Part shown: positions 34,664-43,667 of the stretch, in pieces
Layout of the letters: every line of letters starts with the position of its first letter
Position numbering within the stretch: position 1 is the first letter of the stretch
Assembly (NCBI RefSeq): GCF_009647605.1
Contig: NZ_WJIF01000009.1
Span: 62,272 to 126,271 of the forward strand
Reading direction: 5' to 3'
DNA length: 64,000 bases
Origin: Agromyces agglutinans
GTDB taxonomy: Bacteria; Actinomycetota; Actinomycetes; Actinomycetales; Microbacteriaceae
Position numbers and translations under genes: made by a program
The notes under the pieces: generated by a model
The model's database searches: none
Told to the model about the DNA's origin: nothing
What the model saw: only the letters and a program-made list of their open reading frames with translations

Positions 34664-36037
34664 TCAGCGTAGCCCGGTCGACTCCGCGCGTCGAGCGACG
34701 CCAGGAGCGGTCGCGACCTCGGCGGCCTGCTGCCCACGCAGCTGCCGCACGACCCGACGCGCCAGGCGCACCGTGCCGCGAACCGGGATCGCGACGCCCA
34801 TCGCCACCGCGCCGAGCGCCGATCCGTCGTGCGAACCGAGCATCTTCTTCCGCTCGAACGCCCGGCGCAGCGCACCGCCCGTGAGGTTGTGCCGCCGCAC
34901 CAGCACGGGCAGGGGCGCGGCATCCCTCGCCTCGAGCAGTTCGGCCAGGCGCGCCAGCCAGTCGTCGTCGGCGGGGTCGTGGAAGTAGTTGTCGTCGAGC
35001 CACGCGGGGTCGGGCGTGCGCCACTCCCCCGCGGCGAGCGCCTGCCCGTCGCCGAACAGCCCGCTGCCCTCGAAGACCGTGTTCAGCTGCTTCGGGCCGA
35101 CGCCGAAGTCGTCGAGCAGCAGAGCCGGCACGCCCGCGGCGATCGCTTCGAGCACCGCGGTCGAACTGACCGTGACGAGCGCCTCGGCGCGTGCCAGGTG
35201 GGCGGTCATCGGGCCGTCTTCCACGACGAGGTTCGGCGGGAGCGTGAAGCCCAGCTCGCGCGTGACCTCCGGGTCGGCGATGAGCTCGGCGAGGTCGTGC
35301 TCTTCCGCGTGGGTCTGGGCCTCCCCGGCCCGCGCGCGGACCTTCACCACGAGGCGGCGGTTCGGACGGCGTCGCGCGGCCTCGCCGAGGATGCCGACGA
35401 GCGCGATCCGCTCCTCACGGGTCGCCGGCACCTTGGCCTGCACGGCGAAGACGACGTCCGAGGCATCCGCCCGCCGTTCGACGGCCGCCGCGTCGGCGAG
35501 GAACGCCAGGCTGGCGAGACCGAAGGCAGGCGCCGCCGGGAGTCCCGCCGCGAGGGCCGCGAAGTCGCGCACCTCGCGCCGACTGTGCAGGACCACCAGG
35601 TCGACCTGCTCGCGGTAGATGATCGCCTTCGGCACGGCGGGGATGGTGAGGCCCGGGAAGCCCGACACGAGCACGGGCCGATCGGCGAGCGCGTGCAGCA
35701 CGGGGGCCGTCACCCGGACGAGCGGGCCGCGCAGCGCGAGCAGCACCGCGTCGGGGCGCAATTCGCCGACGAGCCCCGCGAGGTCGTCGAGGTGCACGCG
35801 GTGCGGGGCATCCGTCGCCCAGCGGGTGTCGGCGAGCGCCGACGCGAGTTGGCGCGGGCTGGGACCCACGTCGGTCGCGAGCACGGCGAGGTCGGCGTGC
35901 CATCCGCCCGGCAGCCGCGACGCGAGCGCGGCGCCCCACTTCGTGTACGAATCCGAGTCGCTGACGACGAGCAGGCGCCGCTGCGCGGCCTCGGCCTGCG
36001 CCGCGTCGGCGCCCGCGGGCTGCGGGCCCTGGGTCAC
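34664..36037 (-). CDS. Putative glycosyltransferase of a nonulosonate operon (DUF6716-like)
   Basis: A 457-residue cytoplasmic protein. It has two Rossmann-like halves as in GT-B enzymes: an N-terminal half with RRLLVVSDSDSYTKWGAAL, DAVLLALRGPLVRV and VSGFPGLTIPA, and a C-terminal half with NLVVEDGPMTAHLARAEALV, TVSSTAVLEAIAAGVPALLL and DDFGVGPKQLN. The last block resembles the donor-binding region of GT-B and UDP/CMP-sugar transferases. No membrane helix or signal is seen. The start GTG overlaps the synthase stop (GTGA). The C-terminal 60 residues are basic and probably membrane-proximal. I infer transfer of a CMP-nonulosonate to a wall polymer; the family label is from memory. Confidence 0.72.
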   Translation of the reverse strand: MTQGPQPAGADAAQAEAAQRRLLVVSDSDSYTKWGAALASRLPGGWHADLAVLATDVGPSPRQLASALADTRWATDAPHRVHLDDLAGLVGELRPDAVLLALRGPLVRVTAPVLHALADRPVLVSGFPGLTIPAVPKAIIYREQVDLVVLHSRREVRDFAALAAGLPAAPAFGLASLAFLADAAAVERRADASDVVFAVQAKVPATREERIALVGILGEAARRRPNRRLVVKVRARAGEAQTHAEEHDLAELIADPEVTRELGFTLPPNLVVEDGPMTAHLARAEALVTVSSTAVLEAIAAGVPALLLDDFGVGPKQLNTVFEGSGLFGDGQALAAGEWRTPDPAWLDDNYFHDPADDDWLARLAELLEARDAAPLPVLVRRHNLTGGALRRAFERKKMLGSHDGSALGAVAMGVAIPVRGTVRLARRVVRQLRGQQAAEVATAPGVARRAESTGLR

Positions 36038-36915
36038 ACGAGCACCCGGCGCAGCTTGGCCTTGGGCGCGAGCTCACCCGGGAACACGCGCTTCACGCCG
36101 TCGCCCATCGCCGTCTCGATGATGCGGATGTCGCGCACGAGGTGCTCGAGCCCCTGCGGCTCGAGCGAGGCCGAGTGGTCGCTGCCCCACATGGTGCGAT
36201 CGAGCGTGATGTGCCGTTCGACCGCGACCGCGCCGAGGGCGACCGCGGCGAGCGAGATCTGCAGGCCCCGCTCGTGACCCGAGTAGCCGATCGGCACGCC
36301 CTCGTAGCGGCCGCGCAGCGTCTGGATGGTGCGCAGGTTCGCCTCCTCGTGCGGCATCGGGTAGCTCGACGTGGCGTGCAGCATGACGAGCCGGCCGGTC
36401 TCGGTGCCGCCGAGCGTCGCGACGGCCTCGTCGATCTCGCCGATCGTCGACATGCCGGTCGAGAGGATCACGGGCTTGCCGGTCGCGGCGATCGCGCGCA
36501 GCAGCGGCAGGTCGGTGACCGAAGCCGAGGCGACCTTGTGCGCCGCGGTGCCGACGGCCTCGAGGAAGTCGACCGACGGCTCGTCCCACGGCGACGCGAA
36601 CCAGTCGAGGCCCGCGAGGTCGGCGTAGCGGGCGACCTCGAGGTACTCGTCGAGCCCGAACTCCACGCGGCGGCGGTAGTCGAGGTAGGTCATCGTGCCC
36701 CACGGGGTCTCCCGCGGGACGTCCTTCATGTGCTCGGGCGTCGCGAGCTCTGGCGTGCGCTTCTGGAACTTCACGGCCTGGCATCCGGATGCCGCGGCGA
36801 CGTCGATGAGCCGCTTCGCGAGCTCGAGGTCGCCGTTGTGGTTGAGGCCGATCTCGGCGATGACGTAGACGGGACGGTCGTCGCCGACCTCGTGGCGGCC
36901 GATGCGGACGGACAT
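36034..36915 (-). CDS. NeuB-family nonulosonate synthase lacking the SAF domain
   Basis: Condenses phosphoenolpyruvate with a six-carbon sugar (ManNAc, Man-6-P or similar) to make a nine-carbon acid. The 293-residue protein is a TIM barrel: PVYVIAEIGLNHNGDLELAK, AVKFQKRTPE, a metal-ligand His in VERHITLDRTMWGSDH and the ASLEP motif after it. It ends at RRVLV, without the roughly 60-residue C-terminal antifreeze-like (SAF) domain of sialic acid synthases (about 345 residues). No SAF remnant follows; the next gene begins at once. AAGGAGCCTGAC precedes ATG 36915. The absent SAF domain and the partner phosphatase suggest a phosphorylated product, such as Kdn 9-phosphate. Confidence 0.88.
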   Translation of the reverse strand: MSVRIGRHEVGDDRPVYVIAEIGLNHNGDLELAKRLIDVAAASGCQAVKFQKRTPELATPEHMKDVPRETPWGTMTYLDYRRRVEFGLDEYLEVARYADLAGLDWFASPWDEPSVDFLEAVGTAAHKVASASVTDLPLLRAIAATGKPVILSTGMSTIGEIDEAVATLGGTETGRLVMLHATSSYPMPHEEANLRTIQTLRGRYEGVPIGYSGHERGLQISLAAVALGAVAVERHITLDRTMWGSDHSASLEPQGLEHLVRDIRIIETAMGDGVKRVFPGELAPKAKLRRVLV

Positions 36916-36916
36916 G

Positions 36917-38266
36917 TCAGGCTCCTTCGATGGCGCTGGCTGGGACGGATCGGTGGTCGTGGGGTGCGGGCTCGCCCGGCCGGGCCGGCGAGACCGGCTC
37001 GCGCTGCTCGGCCGGCTCGCGCACGGCGAGCACCGCGTCGGCGAGCTCGCGGACGGCGCCCTGGCCGCCTGCCCGCTCGAGCACGACGCGCGCGACGCGC
37101 TTGACGTCGGGGATCGCGTCGGCGACCGCGATCGGCCAGCCGACGAGTTCGAGCGCGGGCAGGTCGCCGCGGTCATTGCCGAGGTAGGCCACGCGGTCGA
37201 GCCGGATGCCCCGCTCGGCGGCCCAGTCGCGAAGGGCGGCGCCCTTGTCGGCGATGCCCTGGCGCACCTCGACGCCCAGCTTGGCCGCCCGCGCCGAGAC
37301 CACCGGGTGCGTCTCGGCCGAGAGGATCAGCACCGGCACGCCGGCCTCGCGGAGCCGGGCGACCCCCGCGCCGTCGCTGCGGCTGACGCGCACGAACTCG
37401 ACGCCCGCCTCGCCGACGATCGCGGTGTCGTCGGTGTGCACGCCGTCGAAGTCGGTGACGACGGCGTCGACGTCGATGCCGTGCACGCCTCCGTCGATGA
37501 GGTTCGCGAGGGCCTGCGCGACGACGAGGTCGGCCGCCGTGTCGATCTCGACGCCGTGCAGCTCGGGCACGAGCTGCACCGCGATGCGTCCGAAGAACCG
37601 GTGCCCGGCCTCGCGGAATCCGGCGGCACGCATCGCGTAGAACGCGCCCGTCTCGCGGAACTCGGCAGGCCGCTCCTGGCGGCGCAGCCGCACCGAGGCG
37701 TCGTGGTTCACGCCGATCGCGCCCCCGCCGTAGCCGACGTGCGCGCTGCCGGCGACCTCGCGCCACAGGAACGCGTGGCTCGGCACCGCCGAGAAGACGC
37801 TGTCGGAAGTGCCGCCGGCCACCTGTGCGACGGCCGCATCGAGATCGGCCGGGTCGATGAACGGCGAGGTCGCCTGGATGAAGAGGACGACGGATGCCCC
37901 GTCCGCGCCGTGTGCGGGGGCGGACTGCGCGGCACCGGCCGGCACCGTCTCACCGGCGATCGCGTCGAGCGCGTCGAGCGCATGCCGCAGCGCCGATTCA
38001 CTCGACGCCGCGTCGCCGGCGAGCTCGGCGGGACGGTCGACCACGTGCGCCCCCGCGGCACGCGCGACCCGCGCGATCTCCTCGTCGTCGGTCGTGACGA
38101 CCACGCGGCCCACCGTCTCGGCGGCCCGCGCGGCGGCGATCGCCCGCGCGACGAGCGGCACGCCGCCCACGCGCATCACGTTCTTGCCGGGCAGCCCCTT
38201 CGACCCGCCGCGGGCGGGGATGATCGCCACGGCGACGCCACGGGTGCCGGGGTTCGGTCGAGCCAT
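36917..38266 (-). CDS. CMP-nonulosonate synthetase fused to KdsC-like phosphatase
   Basis: A 449-residue two-domain enzyme. Residues 11-235 are a CMP-acylneuraminate synthetase: PARGGSKGLPGKNV (nucleotide loop, 18-30), TTDDEEIARVARAAG, LFIQATSPFIDPADL and GAFYAMRA. Residues about 266-410 are a HAD phosphatase of the KdsC/YrbI type with DFDGVHTDD (catalytic Asp272 and Asp274), SRSDGAGVARLREAG, LSAET and LGNDRGDLPALE. The last 40 residues are a Pro/Glu-rich tail. The fusion would dephosphorylate the synthase product and activate it with CMP. It is first in a three-gene operon (gap of one base to the synthase). The same fusion is known for Kdn enzymes in Bacteroides. Confidence 0.9.
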   Translation of the reverse strand: MARPNPGTRGVAVAIIPARGGSKGLPGKNVMRVGGVPLVARAIAAARAAETVGRVVVTTDDEEIARVARAAGAHVVDRPAELAGDAASSESALRHALDALDAIAGETVPAGAAQSAPAHGADGASVVLFIQATSPFIDPADLDAAVAQVAGGTSDSVFSAVPSHAFLWREVAGSAHVGYGGGAIGVNHDASVRLRRQERPAEFRETGAFYAMRAAGFREAGHRFFGRIAVQLVPELHGVEIDTAADLVVAQALANLIDGGVHGIDVDAVVTDFDGVHTDDTAIVGEAGVEFVRVSRSDGAGVARLREAGVPVLILSAETHPVVSARAAKLGVEVRQGIADKGAALRDWAAERGIRLDRVAYLGNDRGDLPALELVGWPIAVADAIPDVKRVARVVLERAGGQGAVRELADAVLAVREPAEQREPVSPARPGEPAPHDHRSVPASAIEGA

Positions 38267-38355
38267 GCGGGCACGCTACGTCGGCGACGTGACCGACCGG
38301 TTGCCCTCCGGTGAACGCTGCGGGGGCGCCCGGTGGACGAGTGGGGCGGACGACG

Positions 38356-38383
38356 GATGCCCCGGGCCGCGGCCCGGGGCATC
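38356..38383. terminator. Hairpin downstream of folD
   Basis: A perfect inverted repeat: 38356-38368 (GATGCCCCGGGCC) with 38371-38383, separated by two bases. It lies 25 bases after the folD stop and 90 bases before the nonulosonate operon on the same strand, so it should end the glyA-folD transcript. Confidence 0.8.
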
Positions 38384-38407
38384 TGTTCGCTCGTCGCTCG
38401 CGCGGGG

Positions 38408-39292
38408 TCAGCCGCGCAGCTGGTACTCGGCCGCCTTCACGACGTTGGCGAGCAGCATCGCGCGGGTCATCGGCCCGACGCCGCCCGGGTTCGGCGAGAG
38501 GAAGCCCGCGACCTCGGCGACGGCCGGATCGACGTCGCCCGTGAGCCGGCCCTTGCCGGTCTCCTCGTCCTGCACGCGCGTGATGCCCACGTCGAGCACG
38601 GCCGCGCCGGGCTTCACCCACTCGGGCTGCACGAGGTGCGGCACGCCCACCGCGGCGACCACGATGTCGGCCCGGCGCACCTCGGCGGCCAGGTCGGTCG
38701 TGCGCGAGTGCGTGAGGGTGACGGTCGCGTCGAGCCCCTTGCGCGTGAAGAGCAGCCCGAGCGGCCGGCCGACGGTGAGCCCACGGCCGATCACGGTGAC
38801 GTGCTGCCCGCGGATCGGGACCTCGTACCGGCGCAGCATCTCGACGATGCCCGCCGGCGTGCAGGGCAGTGGCGAGTGCAGATCGCCCTCGATGCCGAGC
38901 ACGAGGCGGCCGAGGTTCGTCGGGTGCAGGCCGTCGGCGTCCTTGTCGGGATCGATGAGCTCGAGCATCGCGTTCTCATCGTGGCCCGCGGGAAGGGGCA
39001 GCTGCACGATGTAGCCCGTGACCTCGCGCGCCGCGTTGAGATCCCGGATCGCGGCCCGCACGTCGGCGGTGGTCGCCGAGGCGGGCAGGTCGACGCGGAT
39101 CGACTCGATGCCGACCTCCGCGCAGTCGCGATGCTTGCCCGCGACGTACGAGCGCGAACCCGGGTCGTCGCCCACGAGCAGCGTGCCGAGGCCCGGCACG
39201 ACGCCGTGCGATCGCAGGCGCGCGATGCGCGACGCCAGTTCGTTCTTCACGGCCGTCGCGGTCGCGACGCCGTCCAGCTTGACCGCGGTCAT
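38408..39292 (-). CDS. folD: Bifunctional methylenetetrahydrofolate dehydrogenase/cyclohydrolase
   Basis: NADP-dependent interconversion of 5,10-methylene-, methenyl- and 10-formyl-tetrahydrofolate. The 294-residue enzyme shows the active-site lysine motif [15 protein letters not shown] near residue 50, [22 protein letters not shown], the NADP loop [17 protein letters not shown] and the C-terminal [17 protein letters not shown]. It follows glyA by 13 bases on the same strand, so the two one-carbon genes form an operon controlled by the ZTP riboswitch upstream of glyA. ATG 39292 begins MTAVKLDG, as in close homologues. It ends at a strong hairpin. Confidence 0.96.
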   Translation of the reverse strand: MTAVKLDGVATATAVKNELASRIARLRSHGVVPGLGTLLVGDDPGSRSYVAGKHRDCAEVGIESIRVDLPASATTADVRAAIRDLNAAREVTGYIVQLPLPAGHDENAMLELIDPDKDADGLHPTNLGRLVLGIEGDLHSPLPCTPAGIVEMLRRYEVPIRGQHVTVIGRGLTVGRPLGLLFTRKGLDATVTLTHSRTTDLAAEVRRADIVVAAVGVPHLVQPEWVKPGAAVLDVGITRVQDEETGKGRLTGDVDPAVAEVAGFLSPNPGGVGPMTRAMLLANVVKAAEYQLRG

Positions 39293-39305
39293 GCGGACTC
39301 CCCCT

Positions 39306-40598
39306 CTACTGCTGGAGGCCCGGGTACAGCGGGAACCGCGCCGTGAGGGCCTCCACACGCGCGCGGAGCGCGGCGACATCCGCACCGCCCTTCAGCGTCT
39401 CGGCGATGATGTCGGCGACCTCGGTGAACTCGGCGTCGCCGAAGCCGCGCGTCGCGAGCGCCGGCGTGCCGATGCGAAGGCCCGAGGTCACCATCGGCGG
39501 GCGCGGGTCGAACGGCACCGCGTTGCGGTTCACGGTGATGAGCGCCTCGTGCAGCAGGTCTTCGGCCTGCTGGCCGTCGAGCTCGGAGTTGCGCAGGTCG
39601 GCGAGCACGAGGTGCACGTCGGTGCCGCCCGTGAGCACGTCGACGCCCGCGGCCCGCGAGTCGTCGGCCGTGAGGCGCTCGGCGAGGATCTGCGCGCCGC
39701 GGATCGTGCGCTCCTGGCGGTCCTTGAACTCCTCGGACGCCGCGATCTTGAACGCGGTCGCCTTGGCGGCGATCACGTGCATGAGCGGACCGCCCTGCTG
39801 GCCGGGGAACACGTTCGAGTTCAGCTTCTTCGCGAGCTCGGTGTCGCGCGAGAGGATGAAGCCCGAGCGAGGGCCGCCGATCGTCTTGTGCACGGTGCTC
39901 GACACCACGTCGGCGTACGGCACGGGCGAGGGGTGCAGGCCCGCGGCGACGAGGCCCGCGAAGTGCGCCATGTCGACCCAGAGCTTCGCGCCCACCTCGT
40001 CGGCGATCGCGCGGAACGCGGCGAAGTCGAGGTGACGCGGGTAGGCCGACCAGCCCGCGATGAGCACCTGGGGCTTGTGCTCGAGGGCGGCGTCGCGCAC
40101 GCGGTCCATGTCGACGCGGAACGTCTCGGGGTCGACGCCGTACGCGACGGCGTTGTAGAGCTTGCCCGAGAAGTTCAGCTTCATGCCGTGCGTGAGGTGG
40201 CCGCCGTGCGCGAGCTCGAGGCCGAGGATCGTGTCGCCCGGCGTCGCGATGGCGCTCAGCACCGCCGCGTTCGCCGAGGCGCCCGAGTGCGGCTGCACGT
40301 TCGCGTACTCGGCGCCGAACAGGCTCTTCGCGCGCTCGATGGCGAGGTTCTCGGCGACGTCGACGTACTCGCAGCCGCCGTAGTACCGGCGGCCCGGGTA
40401 GCCCTCGGCGTACTTGTTGGTCAGCACGCTGCCCTGCGACTGCAGCACCGAGACGGGCACGAAGTTCTCGCTCGCGATCATCTCGAGGTAGTCGCGCTGG
40501 CGGCCCAGCTCGAGGTCGAGCACCTCGGCGATCTCGGGATCGACGACGGCGAGCGGCTGGTTGAAGACGGATTCGGGGGTGCTGGCGGATTCGGCCAA
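39306..40598 (-). CDS. glyA: Serine hydroxymethyltransferase
   Basis: PLP enzyme converting serine and tetrahydrofolate to glycine and 5,10-methylene-THF. The 430-residue protein has the PLP lysine in [16 protein letters not shown], the N-terminal [37 protein letters not shown] and [13 protein letters not shown]. The start is TTG at 40598, chosen because AAGGAG sits six bases before it and no other start is near the conserved sequence; TTG may limit translation. It is first in a glyA-folD operon behind a ZTP riboswitch, which ties both to purine/folate status. Confidence 0.96.
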   Translation of the reverse strand: MAESASTPESVFNQPLAVVDPEIAEVLDLELGRQRDYLEMIASENFVPVSVLQSQGSVLTNKYAEGYPGRRYYGGCEYVDVAENLAIERAKSLFGAEYANVQPHSGASANAAVLSAIATPGDTILGLELAHGGHLTHGMKLNFSGKLYNAVAYGVDPETFRVDMDRVRDAALEHKPQVLIAGWSAYPRHLDFAAFRAIADEVGAKLWVDMAHFAGLVAAGLHPSPVPYADVVSSTVHKTIGGPRSGFILSRDTELAKKLNSNVFPGQQGGPLMHVIAAKATAFKIAASEEFKDRQERTIRGAQILAERLTADDSRAAGVDVLTGGTDVHLVLADLRNSELDGQQAEDLLHEALITVNRNAVPFDPRPPMVTSGLRIGTPALATRGFGDAEFTEVADIIAETLKGGADVAALRARVEALTARFPLYPGLQQ

Positions 40599-40671
40599 GA
40601 CTGGCTCCTTTGCGGGATGGGACGGACCATTGCGGATATGCCTCGGGCGACTCGCGCCACGAGGTTCGCGT

Positions 40672-40746
40672 ACCGGCCCAGGCGTGCGGTCGGTCCGTAC
40701 CAGTCGCTCCCCGATGGTGTCCATCTCAACGCCAGTCGCGACCTGA
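40672..40746 (-). ncRNA. ZTP (pfl) riboswitch upstream of glyA
   Basis: On the minus strand the leader reads GGTCGCGACTGGCG (plus 40731-40744), a variable stem, then ATCGGGGAGCG and finally CCGCACGCCTGGGCC (plus 40676-40690). These are the conserved strands of the pfl motif, which senses ZTP/ZMP when 10-formyl-THF is short and switches on folate genes. A -10-like TATGCT is at 40749-40754, so RNA would begin at or just before the aptamer. The ribosome site of glyA is about 65 bases downstream. Recognised by eye; not folded. Confidence 0.82.
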
Positions 40747-40878
40747 CGAGCATAGCAACGGATGCCTCGGCGGGGCTGTCCTTCGCGCGAACGGCGTGAC
40801 AGGATCATCGGTAAGGAATCCTTCCCATCGATGCGCCGAGCATCGGCGAGCGGCCGGCGACGGCCGGACAGGACGCGC

Positions 40879-42690
40879 ATGCGAGGACGCAGCAGTGCCC
40901 GGAAGCCCCACCCGACGCCCGCACGCGGGAGGTTCGCCGGCGCCGGCGCCGGGCCCGTCGCGGCCGTCGCCGTCGCCGCGGCGCTCGCCGCGGGCCTCGT
41001 CGCCTGCACGTCCGACGACCACGACCAGAACGGAGACGCCGTGCCCGGCATCCTGCCCGCGCCCGCCTCGGCCTCGTACCCCGACCGCGATCCCTTCCGC
41101 CTCACGTCGGCGACGCGCATCGTCGCCTCGGGCGAGGGCGCGCTCGGGGTCGCCGAGCTGCTCGCCGACCGCCTGCGCACCGGCACCGGCTTCGACCTGC
41201 CGATCGTCGAAGGCGAGACGGGCGAGGCATCCGACGTCGTGCTCGCGGTGACGAGCGCGGGCGCGGCCGGCGACGCGGCCGACGACGCGGCCAACGCCGG
41301 GGGCCGGGCCGACGACGCCGGCGTCCTCGGCATCGGGAGCGAGGCCTACCGGCTCGACACCGGCGCCGACGGGGCGCGCATCGAGGCGGATGCCGCTGCC
41401 GGGCTCTTCCGCGGCACGCAGTCGCTGCTCCTGCTGCTGCCGGCGGATGCCTCGGGCACGGCGTCCGCAGCGGCCCGGGCCGAGGCATCCGGTGCCGCCG
41501 CGCCCGACGGATACGCCGCGCCCGACGGATACGCCGCCCCCGCGGCATCCGTGGACGACCGCCCGCGCTTCGCGTACCGCGGGGCCATGCTCGACGTCGC
41601 GCGCCACTTCCTCCCCGTCGACGACGTGCTGCGCTACCTCGACGCCATCGCCCTGCTGAAGCTGAACGTGCTGCACCTCCACCTGACCGACGACCAGGGC
41701 TGGCGGCTGCAGATCGACGCGTGGCCCGAGCTCACGGGCGTCGGTGCCGCGACCGCGGTCGGCGGCGACGGGGGCGGCTTCTACACGAAGGACGACTACC
41801 GGCGCATCGTCGACCACGCAGCCGCGCGCTTCATCACGATCGTCCCCGAGGTCGACCTGCCCGGCCACACCAATGCGGCGCTGGCCTCGATCCCCGAGCT
41901 GAACTGCGACGGCGTCGCTCCGGCGCCGTACGAGGGCATCGAGGTCGGCTTCAGCTCGCTCTGCGCGTCGCCCGAGCGGGCCGAGGTCACCGACCGCTTC
42001 CTCGCCGACGTCACGCGCGAGGTCGCTGAACTCACGCCGGGGCCCTGGCTGCACCTCGGCGGCGACGAGTCGCTCGCGACCTCGCCCGAGGACTACCGGG
42101 CGCTGCTCGCGCGCATCACGGCCGCCGGAGCCGCAACCGGCAAGACGGTGATCGGCTGGCATGAGATGGGCGCGTCCGATGCGCTGCCGCCCGGCACCGT
42201 CGGCCAGTACTGGAGCTTCGTCGAGGCCGAGGACGAGGCCGCCGAGCTCACGAGGTCGTTCGTCGCGCAGGGCGGGCGCGTCATCTTCTCGCCCGCCGAC
42301 GCCGCCTACCTCGACATGAAGTACGTCGACGACCCCCAGACCGACCTCGGCCGCACGCTCGGCCAGCAGTGGGCGAAGGGGCCGACGACGCTCGAGGAGG
42401 CGTACGCGTGGGAGCCCACCGCGATCGTGCCCGGCGTCGGCGAGGACGACGTGCTCGGCGTCGAGGCGCCGATCTGGACCGAGACGATCCGCACGATCGA
42501 GGAGGTCGAGTTCATGGCCTTCCCGCGCCTCACCGCGATCGCCGAGCTCGGCTGGTCGCCGGCACCGGCAGACGCCGAGGCGGGTCGCGACGTCGAGGGC
42601 TTCCTGTCACGGGTCGCGACGCTCGGCGAGCACTGGGATGCCTCGGGCACCGAGTACCACCGCGTGCGCGGGGTGCCCTGGCGGGGGTAG
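40879..42690 (+). CDS. Secreted beta-N-acetylhexosaminidase lipoprotein (GH20)
   Basis: A 603-residue exported hydrolase releasing terminal GlcNAc or GalNAc. A long basic N-terminus (RGRSSARK) leads to a hydrophobic run and a lipobox ending LVAC, so it is membrane-anchored outside. A GH20b-like domain (about 55-210) is followed by the catalytic barrel starting [33 protein letters not shown] and the catalytic Asp-Glu pair in [12 protein letters not shown] are intact. Between domains is a low-complexity segment with a PDGYAA duplication. ATG 40879 is chosen for AGGA six bases upstream; ATG 40831 is an alternative. It is convergent with an ABC importer that probably takes up its products. Confidence 0.92.
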   Translation: MRGRSSARKPHPTPARGRFAGAGAGPVAAVAVAAALAAGLVACTSDDHDQNGDAVPGILPAPASASYPDRDPFRLTSATRIVASGEGALGVAELLADRLRTGTGFDLPIVEGETGEASDVVLAVTSAGAAGDAADDAANAGGRADDAGVLGIGSEAYRLDTGADGARIEADAAAGLFRGTQSLLLLLPADASGTASAAARAEASGAAAPDGYAAPDGYAAPAASVDDRPRFAYRGAMLDVARHFLPVDDVLRYLDAIALLKLNVLHLHLTDDQGWRLQIDAWPELTGVGAATAVGGDGGGFYTKDDYRRIVDHAAARFITIVPEVDLPGHTNAALASIPELNCDGVAPAPYEGIEVGFSSLCASPERAEVTDRFLADVTREVAELTPGPWLHLGGDESLATSPEDYRALLARITAAGAATGKTVIGWHEMGASDALPPGTVGQYWSFVEAEDEAAELTRSFVAQGGRVIFSPADAAYLDMKYVDDPQTDLGRTLGQQWAKGPTTLEEAYAWEPTAIVPGVGEDDVLGVEAPIWTETIRTIEEVEFMAFPRLTAIAELGWSPAPADAEAGRDVEGFLSRVATLGEHWDASGTEYHRVRGVPWRG

Positions 42691-42720
42691 CCCGCCCGCG
42701 CGCGGGGCCTAGGCCCGAAC

Positions 42721-42758
42721 CTGCCCCGCGCCCCGGCGGCGACCCCGGCGCGGGGCAG
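42721..42758. terminator. Hairpin between the GH20 gene and the ABC importer
   Basis: A 12-bp stem, 42721-42732 (CTGCCCCGCGCC) with 42747-42758, around a 14-base loop. It lies between convergent genes, 31 bases after the GH20 stop and 5 bases from the permease stop, and should terminate both. Confidence 0.7.
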
Positions 42759-42762
42759 CCGG

Positions 42763-43665
42763 CTACTTGACGCTGCCCGCGGTGAGGCCGCCGACCAGGC
42801 GCTTCTCGATCAGCATGAAGAGCACGACGACCGGGATGATGGCCACGACCGAGACGCCGAACACGTAGTGCCAGCTGGTCTCGTACTGTCCGACGAACTT
42901 CGTGAGCGCGACCGAGAGCGGCTGGTTGCCGGCCGTCGAGAGGATCACGAGGGATGCCGCGAACTCGTTCCAGCACGCCACGAACGTGAACACGATCGCC
43001 GTGACGATGCCCGGCCACACGAGCGGCAGCTGGATGCGGAACAGCACGGTGAGGCGTCCGGCGCCGTCGATCTGCGCGGCCTCGTCGATCTCCTTCGGCA
43101 CGCCTGCGAAGAACGAGTGCATGATCCACACGGCGAACGAGAGGTTGAACGCGGCGTTGATGAGGATCATCGCCGCCCACGTGTCGACGAGGCCCAGCCC
43201 GACGAACTGGCGGAACAGGCCCGAGGTCAGCACCGCGGGCTGCAGCATCTGCGTGACGATCACGAGGAAGAGGAACACCATGCGGCCCGGGAATCGGAAG
43301 CGGGCCGTGTAGTACGCCGCCGGCATCGCCACCGCCAGCACGAGCAGCGTCGCGAAGACCGAGATGACGATCGTCGAGATGAGGTTCTGCACGAGCGGCG
43401 TCTCGGGCGTCGACCACATCGTGAGGTAGTTCTCCCAGTGCCACTCCGTGGGGAAGTAGGTCGGGTCGACCGAGCGGATCTGCGCCTTCGTCTTGACGGA
43501 TCCGAAGAACATGATCGTGTACGGGAGGATGAACACGAGCAGCACGACGACGCCGGCGAGCATGCGCAGCAGCACGCGCGGCAGGCTCACCTGGTCCTGC
43601 GTCCAGCGGCGTCGACGCTTAACGGGCGGGGCGATGGTCTCGAAGGCGGGGGCGGTGACGGCCAC
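42763..43665 (-). CDS. Sugar ABC transporter permease, MalG-like
   Basis: A 300-residue inner-membrane subunit of a CUT1-type sugar importer with six transmembrane helices, the first being VLLRMLAGVVVLLVFILPYT. The EAA loop is KEIDEAAQIDGAGRLTVLFR and the C-terminus ends KRLVGGLTAGSVK, as in MalG/LacG. The GTG at 43665 follows GGAGG and is two bases after the upstream permease stop. It is last in a solute-binding protein, permease, permease operon. No ATPase gene is present, so it must use a shared MsiK-type ATPase elsewhere. The substrate is inferred as amino sugar from the neighbours. Confidence 0.93.
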   Translation of the reverse strand: MAVTAPAFETIAPPVKRRRRWTQDQVSLPRVLLRMLAGVVVLLVFILPYTIMFFGSVKTKAQIRSVDPTYFPTEWHWENYLTMWSTPETPLVQNLISTIVISVFATLLVLAVAMPAAYYTARFRFPGRMVFLFLVIVTQMLQPAVLTSGLFRQFVGLGLVDTWAAMILINAAFNLSFAVWIMHSFFAGVPKEIDEAAQIDGAGRLTVLFRIQLPLVWPGIVTAIVFTFVACWNEFAASLVILSTAGNQPLSVALTKFVGQYETSWHYVFGVSVVAIIPVVVLFMLIEKRLVGGLTAGSVK

Positions 43666-43667
43666 GG

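Noticed and set aside
36034..36915. A frameshift removing the SAF domain of the NeuB-type synthase
   Set aside because: The stop overlaps the next start codon in a normal GTGA junction and no SAF-like sequence follows in another frame.
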